Shown here: positions 57,388 through 64,000 of the stretch, one piece after another | How the letters are laid out: each line of letters starts with the position of its first letter | Position numbering within the stretch: position 1 is the stretch's first letter | DNA from: Sclerotiophoma versabilis | Taxonomy: Eukaryota > Ascomycota > Dothideomycetes > Pleosporales > Didymellaceae | Assembly: GCA_012274445.1 (NCBI GenBank) | Contig: JAAROD010000007.1 | Span: forward strand, 744,001-808,000 | Length of the DNA stretch: 64,000 nt | Reading direction: 5' to 3' | Translations under genes and position numbers: made by a program | Notes under the pieces: model-generated | Seen by the model: only the letters and a program-made list of their open reading frames with translations | What the model was told of the DNA's origin: nothing | Databases searched by the model: none

Positions 57388-60300
57388 CTAGATACTTCTG
57401 AGACCTTCCCTAAAGATACTTTCCATAAGCTTCTGCTTCTCGCCGTCACTGCTGCTTGTACACATTGCACGAAATGCACCATTCTTATCCCAAAGCTCCA
57501 ATGGTGTTCCTAGCTCCGTTATACGACCACTGTCCAGTACGACTACCTTATCAAAATCGCCAATCGTGCTCAGGCGATGCGCTATCACTATAAGACTACT
57601 GCCTGGAAACCCCTCGCGAATGCTACGCTGTACGAGAGAGTCAGTTGCCGCATCGACGGCAGAAGTGGCCTCATCAAAGATGATGATCTTGGGACGTAAT
57701 ACAATGGCGCGTGCGATGCTTAGGAGTTGGCGCTGGCCCTGCGATAGATTGCCGCCGGACTCGGAGATTGGACTGGAAAGGTCGGAGAAATTCGTACTGT
57801 ACTTGGTGGTCTGTGGGTTATGGTCACCCGCAGTTGTTGTAACCTGACTACGAACGAGTTGGACTTGGACAAGCGCTGCAATGAGGACGCTGTCGGTGTA
57901 TTCTTGGAAAGGGTCAAGATTCGATCGAATAGTGCCCGAGAACAGAACAGGATCCTGTAGGTTGGAAATTAATCAGCCTAATATGAACATGCAGCGGTAT
58001 AAAGTGGTCCTTACCTGAGCGATGATGGCCAGTCGCGACCTTAGATCATGCAGAGTGATGTCGGATATATCGAGTCCATCGATGATGATACTACCGGCTC
58101 GTATGTCCAAACAACGAAAAAGTGCCAGTGCCAACGAAGACTTGCCAGCTCCCGTGCGCCCCACCACAGCGACACGCTCCTCATGCCTCACCTTGAATGA
58201 GATGTCTTCAAGAACGAGCGGCATATCCGGAGCATACGCGATATCGACGTTACGGAATTCTACGTCCCCTGAGGCAGGCCATGACGCTTTCGGAGTATTA
58301 CCTGTCAAGGGCTCAGTCTCAAGACTCATGTACTCATGAACGCGCTCCATTGCATTCATATCCAGTTCGAGTTCTCCATAGCCTCGGACAGTCCAGCGGA
58401 GGCTATCGGAAAGATCGAGCACGAAACACAAAACAAAGCCCGCCAAAGCTGCGTCGATGGAGGCAAACACTATGACGAGTCCGACGGTAACGGAGAAAGC
58501 TGCTGCAAGAAGAGCCATGCGAAAGCTCATCCATCGATTCGCAAGTGATGTGTAAAATGTCATCATTGTCCACTTGTCGACGTGTTTTTGCATTTGAGCC
58601 CGGTAGCTCTCGGATTTCTTAAATGCACGGATGGTTGATATCCCCGCTAGCGTTGTCTTAAAAAGGTCGAACAGAGGAGACCTAGCGATGCTCTCTAGGC
58701 GTTTGAGAGGTCGACTTGCTTTTAGGTATCGGAAACTGATGGAAACCCCGAACATAAGAAGGATTGCGGTCGGAGGAATAAGGAATCTACAGGTGAAGAA
58801 TGAAACACCACAGATTCCAATAAGTCGAAGTAGACTGGTAATAAACGTTATCCAACTGAGTGGTATGCGTTCATCGACCATGTTCAAGTCCGCTGTAAAG
58901 CGGTTGATGATCCGTCCTGTAGGAACAGTGTCTATCCACTGCAGTGGCGCGTGCAGTACTGTGCTTAGCATCTTAGTGAATATAGTTCTGCTGGCCTTAA
59001 TTGAGAGGTGGTAAATCCAGAAACACCGTAAAATTCCGATCGTCGCCATGGCCACGGATGTGAGAAGGTGGATAGTTAAATAAAACATGGTGTCCTTGTC
59101 CGTTGACTGAGTCGTAAGATGAAACGTTTTCTGTTGAGATGTACCTGGAATTAGGATGCCTTGATACGGCACCAAGTCGCCCCTCACGGTACCGGAATCG
59201 TTTCGAGTCGTCCAGACGCGCAGCCACCATGCTCGGACTACGTACAGGTCAGACGAGATTGTGACAGGGTAGAAGTGTAACTCACCTATGATGCTAATCT
59301 GGTACGCAAGGAAAATCGAAATACAGATGCTCCATAAGTGTATTCCACCACTGTGTTTCCAATATGCAAGATAGACACGTCGATCCACTGTGCCTCGTTC
59401 GCGGCGTTCTTCCAGTGTATAACTTCTTGGATCCTGGGGTTGCGCGGGCGAGATCGTAGATTGCATTTCATCAACATTCTGAAAGTGTGTCGTTCCGTGT
59501 TCTCTTCCGTCTGCAGAGATCCCACCACCATTCTCAGCGTCTGCATACGAAACATCCATGTATCTTCCAGGCCGTGGTACTCCAGCGTACGCAACTGTAC
59601 CACCGCCGATTTCAACGACGTAGGCAGCAGATGATAGGACTGGTCCTAGGTTGTGAGTGGCAATGATCCGTGTTCTCCCCTTGCACAGATCTCCATCGAT
59701 GCACATTTCAAAGATCCAGCGCCCGACCTGCGCATCTACTGCGCAGAAAATGTCTTCCATAACCAAGATTTCCGCTCTTGAATAGATGGCCCGAGCAAGT
59801 GTAACCCGCCATTTTTGGCCACCACTCAGATTAACCCCATTAGCCCCAAGCTCGGTGGCATCCCCATCTGGGAGTATAGCTAGGTCTTGCTTCAAGGCAC
59901 ATGCGTTGATGACTTGATCGTAACGCTCTGCAATAAAGCACAATCCGAACAAGATGTTGTTCTTTAAGGAGCCGTTATCGAGCCAGGGCGTCTGACTGAT
60001 ATATGCAAGAGAGCCTGGAATGATCCAATTTTGTAGAGACATCGTATCGTAGCTGAACTCAGGGGTCTTAGGGACGCACACTGAACCTTCCAGTAAGTCG
60101 GCCTCTCCAAGGATTGCAGAGATCAGAAGACTCTTTCCACTTCCTGTCTTTCCTACGATGACCGAGAGCTCACCATTCGGAAAGCATATATCAAGCTCCC
60201 GGAGGGTGTATCTCTCTTCAAATGAAGATGGTTCACCTGTCGGCCAGGAAATGGTTGCGTCCCGAAAGCTGATTGAAGGTCCTAGAGCAAGCTCATTGTG

Positions 60301-62218
60301 CATTTCGTGCCCACTCAAATAGGTTCTTAGTCGATCAATAGAGACTGCGGTGTCGATAGCTAGCGTAATGAGTTCCGGTAAAGAACCAAGAGTGCTCTCC
60401 AAAGCACCGAACATGCCCATGCTGACGAAGGCGACCGAAGGCGAGAGAGTACCGTTCATCAGAACGTACACTGTAAGAGACGTTGCTGACAAGACTACCT
60501 GACCAAGAACCCAACACCCAAATAATGCACTATCGACCAAAAAGTATTTCCAGAGTGTCTGTAGCTCCATGTTTCTGAGTGCGAGGATCTTCTCTTCCCA
60601 TTGTTGCTCAAAGGCAGACAGTTTGATCTGCCGAAGTCCAAGGAGAACTTCGTTGAGTTTGACCAGCTTGGCGTCCCTTAATTGCATTAAAGCCTTAGAC
60701 TGAGTCAGAAGTAGCTTCGAAAGCCATGTGCTAGCAGGCAAGACAAGCAGCCACGCTGAAATCCCTGCGGTGAACGGGACCCAATCTATTAGTTGCACGA
60801 GAACAACAGAGAAAACAATGAGCTTGAGTATTCCGTTGATAATCAAGAACTGGAATTGGAGGAAATGTGCGACTCGGTCTATGTCGATGCCGACGAGGTT
60901 TACAATAGCCTGGCGAGCTAGATAGGCATCCAGGTTTACTGTTGATGTGCCGCGTGATTCGTCTATTAGACCGATTTTGGAACTACTGGAAGTTTGTGCG
61001 CTCCGTGGGCGTTCGTTAGTCGTCTTGATATCCTTTCGTCGAAGGGATTTAGCGAAAACAAGACTTGTCAGTTGCGCACGGATCGGTATCGATAGCTCTG
61101 AGGCAGAGCACCAGAAAAGCCACCCTTCCATCCACTAGATATATGAACGACAAAGTCAGTATTGCGGCGATCCTCGAGCGCATGGATGGGGAAAGTGATC
61201 TTACCGAGTCGATCAAGTTGAAGGTCGCGATCCCAAAAACTAGACCCAGTAGCTCTAGTCGATGGGACATATTCGATTCGCGACTCTCAAGAACTTTGAG
61301 AGTCCGTAGCATAGTCCAGTACGGCATGATGTTTACCAGACATCGTACTATTGTGACTAGCCATGACTGAACAAGTTTGCCTTTGTATTCACACACCAAA
61401 GAACGTAGAAGCGTGGAACCAGGCTTGAAGCCATCGTACTGCCTGCTCAAATCGTTCGCCCGGAGTTTCTGATCGGCATAAGGAATCTCAGCGGGATCGA
61501 GATCGTTCTTGACAGATGCTTGCTGAAGAAGTGGCTCGATCCAACTCCACGTGTATCTGCATAGTGCGGAAACGGTTCTTTGACGGTCGACTTTGCAGCC
61601 TTGGAACACTACATCAGGCCTGCGAGGGAGACTGACACTAGAAATAGCCAGGGCAAGGCTTGCTATACTGCTGGAGATCCAAGCGGTAGTGATTGGGATC
61701 TCGTAGGTGTCGTGTCTTGAGGTATATTGCGCGGACTTCCAGGACGATGAAAGGCAGAGGACGATAGCGGATGCTAGGAGCAGCAGTCCAAGGTTGTAAG
61801 ATATGATTGAAGATCTAGTCGCGGCAATACAGCCTCCGTGGATAAGAACGACTCCCTGAATGACAGTGGGTTAGTAAGCATATTCCAGTGCGGTATTCAC
61901 ACTTACCCAGGAGCTGGCCATAACACCCGTTTCTAATTTTCGATCGTAGTTGCTTCCTCCTAAGAACTCGAATAAGAATATGCAGACAGATACTACAACC
62001 CCCAAAGTTGAGAAAAGAAGAATGTAGGTCTTGCAGCGTCGATTTGAAAACGCAGTAATACTTTCGGGTGTACCGCAACCATCAACGTCTTCATAAAATT
62101 GATTGATGGACCTCTGATTTCGTGATTGAACAAATGCGATAGCTATACCTGGTAAGCATAGTGACGAAATTGTCACGAAAGCTATACATCCAAGCGGAAG
62201 ATGAAACAGGTGACTCAT
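57388..62218 (-). CDS. ABCC (MRP-type) multidrug transporter
   Basis: This is a full-length ATP-binding cassette exporter with TMD0-TMD1-NBD1-TMD2-NBD2 order. Exons 62218-61907, 61855-61205, 61134-59286, 59237-58015 and 57954-57388 join in frame to 1533 aa, the usual ABCC size. NBD1 has Walker A GKTGSGKS, Q-loop YISQTPW, signature NLSGGQKW and His in IIATHNLG, but its Walker B reads ILVMEDIF, with Glu where Asp is expected. NBD2 looks competent: GRTGAGKS, IIAQDPVLFSG, NLSQGQRQL, IIIFDEATSAVD and IVIAHRLST. Likely substrates are conjugates or secondary metabolites. An upstream in-frame Met at 62332 is possible. The 3' end lies about 150 bp from the transposon relic. Confidence 0.9.
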
Positions 62219-63127
62219 CGTGGCAGAGGATTGTGTCAATGGAATGCTTTTGTGCCAGTTTCTGCTACGCGAAGAGGAGAATGAGGGACGATAATGCAGC
62301 AATTTCATCGGAAAAGGCTGGGTTGACGGCAACAGTATTAATAGATGGTAAGATTAACAGCCTTAGCCGAGGAACGGCATAAAAGGTCCATCCATGACAC
62401 AAATAGAACAAGTGAGGACCAACTGCTAAGGCTGACGACATCATGAGTCTGTGTTACATCAAGAAACGCACAGATTTGATGTGGGTCTTCGACGTAGTGG
62501 AAATCTTGATAGACTTGTTTAACAAGATAGATTTCATCAATACGGATGTAACGATATCAGGAATAAAATCTAGGTGTAACAGCTCAGCCGGCCGTGCATC
62601 TTCTGCAATCTGTTCGCCGTCTACACCCGCCCACTGGAATCTCCGCCCAGGCATTATACTGTACGAGGTTAGCTTCGATTCGCATAAACAGACGAGTCAA
62701 AACTGATCGTATCACACCTGCACGCCTGAACACAGACGCTAGAGCCAGGAACGGAAGAATGAGGGCGGGTATTCGCCTTCCGAACCCGGTTCGTCGTCCA
62801 TCACGACACCCTGGGGCCCCTACTGAGACAGCGCATTCCGCTAATACTATCTCGTCCCAAACACGGATCTCAGTTCTCATCTTCGATATACAGATCTGAA
62901 GATTACAGAAAGGATCGTAGGGGGCTACTTTGGAGCACATCCCCACTACAGAGTCTGCCGCGGTTTCGTAGGTACTATAGACACCTATATTTACGTATAC
63001 AGGGCCTCTGCGCAACACCCAAGACGCAAAATGAAGACAGTGATTAGTGAATAGTAGCTCTGATTTATGGTGTATGGTTGATAGACGAAGCCACTTTCTC
63101 CGTGATTGTGCGAAGGTGTGCAATTTT
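62219..63127. other. intergenic, nothing recognised
   Basis: This region lies between the ABC transporter start and the 3' end of the edge gene. Short frames on both strands show no family resemblance. Confidence 0.5.
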
Positions 63128-64000
63128 TCAGTGTTGTCGAATAACAGAACATATCCAAGATCCACCGGAGCTGACTGCAACAATCCGACCTCGACTCGCT
63201 CGCCAAGTCCCCAAGCCTAGCAGCTGTCCATTTGCCACATGGTATGTTCCCACTAAAGGATATCGATCCGTTACTCCGGAAGACTCTAACATCAGATCAT
63301 ATTGTCGGGGAACGACGCGTCGTTGTACCACAGCGCTAGCATGGAGATTTTTAGGTTCCAGGGCTTGCAGCCTTTGCAACTCCGTCACCCATTCACGAGG
63401 GTCAAGATCCTCGCCGAACATGATACCGTCGCCTTTGCCGCTACGAAATGGTTTGAGTATGTACTCGTTGTGTAGGAGTATGGAGTTGCGGGAGTCCTGA
63501 AGTAAACACTCCATTTCTGGTGACTTTGGCAGGATTGTGTTTACAATTCCTCGCTCTAAAGCATCAGCATGAGTCTTGCTCAGTACCTGACGAGCCGTCA
63601 TGTTGGATATTTCCTGACGGATGATACCAAGCATGCGCTTGTCGTGAACCAGGAGTATAGTACGCATGTCATTAAAACAGCATAGGCTAATTTGACGCAG
63701 CATCTCTGGCGCAAGAGTAGCTAGCTCGCGTTGATGCAATTCCAGACCGACCTGGCGAATCTCTTCAAGAATTTCCCCATCATGGACGAATGATGCGGAA
63801 GCATCCTGAAGGCTGGTCGCAGCTCTTTCATCTGGTGAGATACAGAAAAGCCGATAGCCAGTTGTACTCTGAGGGTCGGGTAGCAATCGAAGCTCTTTAG
63901 GAGTTATGAGCTTGGGTTTGGTTCCAAAGCGTTTCCAAACGGCGTCGATGAACATGTGGATATCGATCCCAGCTTCCTCTCCTTTGAGAAGATGTAACGG
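63128..64000 (-). CDS. ATP-grasp-like protein, partial (5' end outside window)
   Basis: The frame is open from the right edge to the stop at 63128-63130, giving at least 290 aa. The segment EYILKPFRSGKGDGIMFGEDL resembles the lysine plus Gly-rich loop of circularly permuted ATP-grasp enzymes. It is followed by VVQRRVVP, YPLVGTYHVANGQLLGLGTW and a C-terminal VAVSSGGSWICSV. The upstream part (GIDIHMFIDAVWKRF) fits the region that precedes the ATP site in such proteins. The substrate is unknown. It faces the same way as the ABC transporter, so the two could be co-regulated. The start codon and any 5' exons are not in the window. Confidence 0.5.
   Translation of the reverse strand, partial: PLHLLKGEEAGIDIHMFIDAVWKRFGTKPKLITPKELRLLPDPQSTTGYRLFCISPDERAATSLQDASASFVHDGEILEEIRQVGLELHQRELATLAPEMLRQISLCCFNDMRTILLVHDKRMLGIIRQEISNMTARQVLSKTHADALERGIVNTILPKSPEMECLLQDSRNSILLHNEYILKPFRSGKGDGIMFGEDLDPREWVTELQRLQALEPKNLHASAVVQRRVVPRQYDLMLESSGVTDRYPLVGTYHVANGQLLGLGTWRASRGRIVAVSSGGSWICSVIRQH

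Overview
The window comes from a filamentous ascomycete, most likely a plant-associated Dothideomycete of the Pleosporales type. Genes have short spliceosomal introns (48-124 nt, GTAAGT-like donors, CTAAC-like branch points). Plant cell-wall enzymes (CE1 esterase, GH10 xylanase) and small secreted proteins are interleaved with gene-poor spacers. An 11 kb block of about 30% GC carries the C-to-T/G-to-A signature of repeat-induced point mutation (RIP). The species cannot be named from this sequence.

Layout. 1-2.1 kb is low-complexity DNA with a possible gene relic. 2.1-4.6 kb is tRNA-His guanylyltransferase with a very large disordered insert. 5-6.1 kb is a secreted CE1 esterase. 7.5-8.0 kb is a secreted RNase T1-like protein whose catalytic Glu position is Ile. 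9.4-10.3 kb is a DUF3632-like gene with an in-frame stop. 12.4-24.6 kb holds six genes that look like a small metabolic cluster: PhyH-type dioxygenase, CocE/NonD hydrolase, MFS transporter, Zn2Cys6 regulator, methyltransferase and FAD monooxygenase. Two divergent promoters there carry repeated CGG-type motifs. 26.3-31 kb contains a TMA23-like nucleolar protein, a secreted metallophosphoesterase and a GH10 xylanase. 32.3-33.5 kb is a secreted protein built from three kinds of tandem repeat. 33.9-35.8 kb is lysyl-tRNA synthetase with a probable dual-targeting start. 37-39.3 kb holds an ankyrin relic and a cysteine-poor secreted protein of unknown type.

42.3-53.2 kb is a RIP-degraded nest: a Ty3/Gypsy element whose reverse transcriptase is split by a second Gypsy element, with matching 499-bp LTRs and a perfect 5-bp target duplication. 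53.6-57.2 kb is a scrapyard: a disabled repeat-type reading frame, a chitinase C-terminal fragment, and a Fot1/pogo transposase relic interrupted by a 603-bp MITE. 57.4-62.2 kb is a full ABCC (MRP-type) transporter, and a partial ATP-grasp-like gene runs off the right edge.

How genes relate. The secreted hydrolases, the RNase-like protein and the two orphan secreted proteins fit a host- or litter-degrading life style. The 12-24 kb genes probably form one regulated unit, with the regulator and exporter sharing a promoter; no PKS or NRPS backbone gene is present. Exon joins were worked out by hand from splice signals and reading frame and are not confirmed by transcripts.
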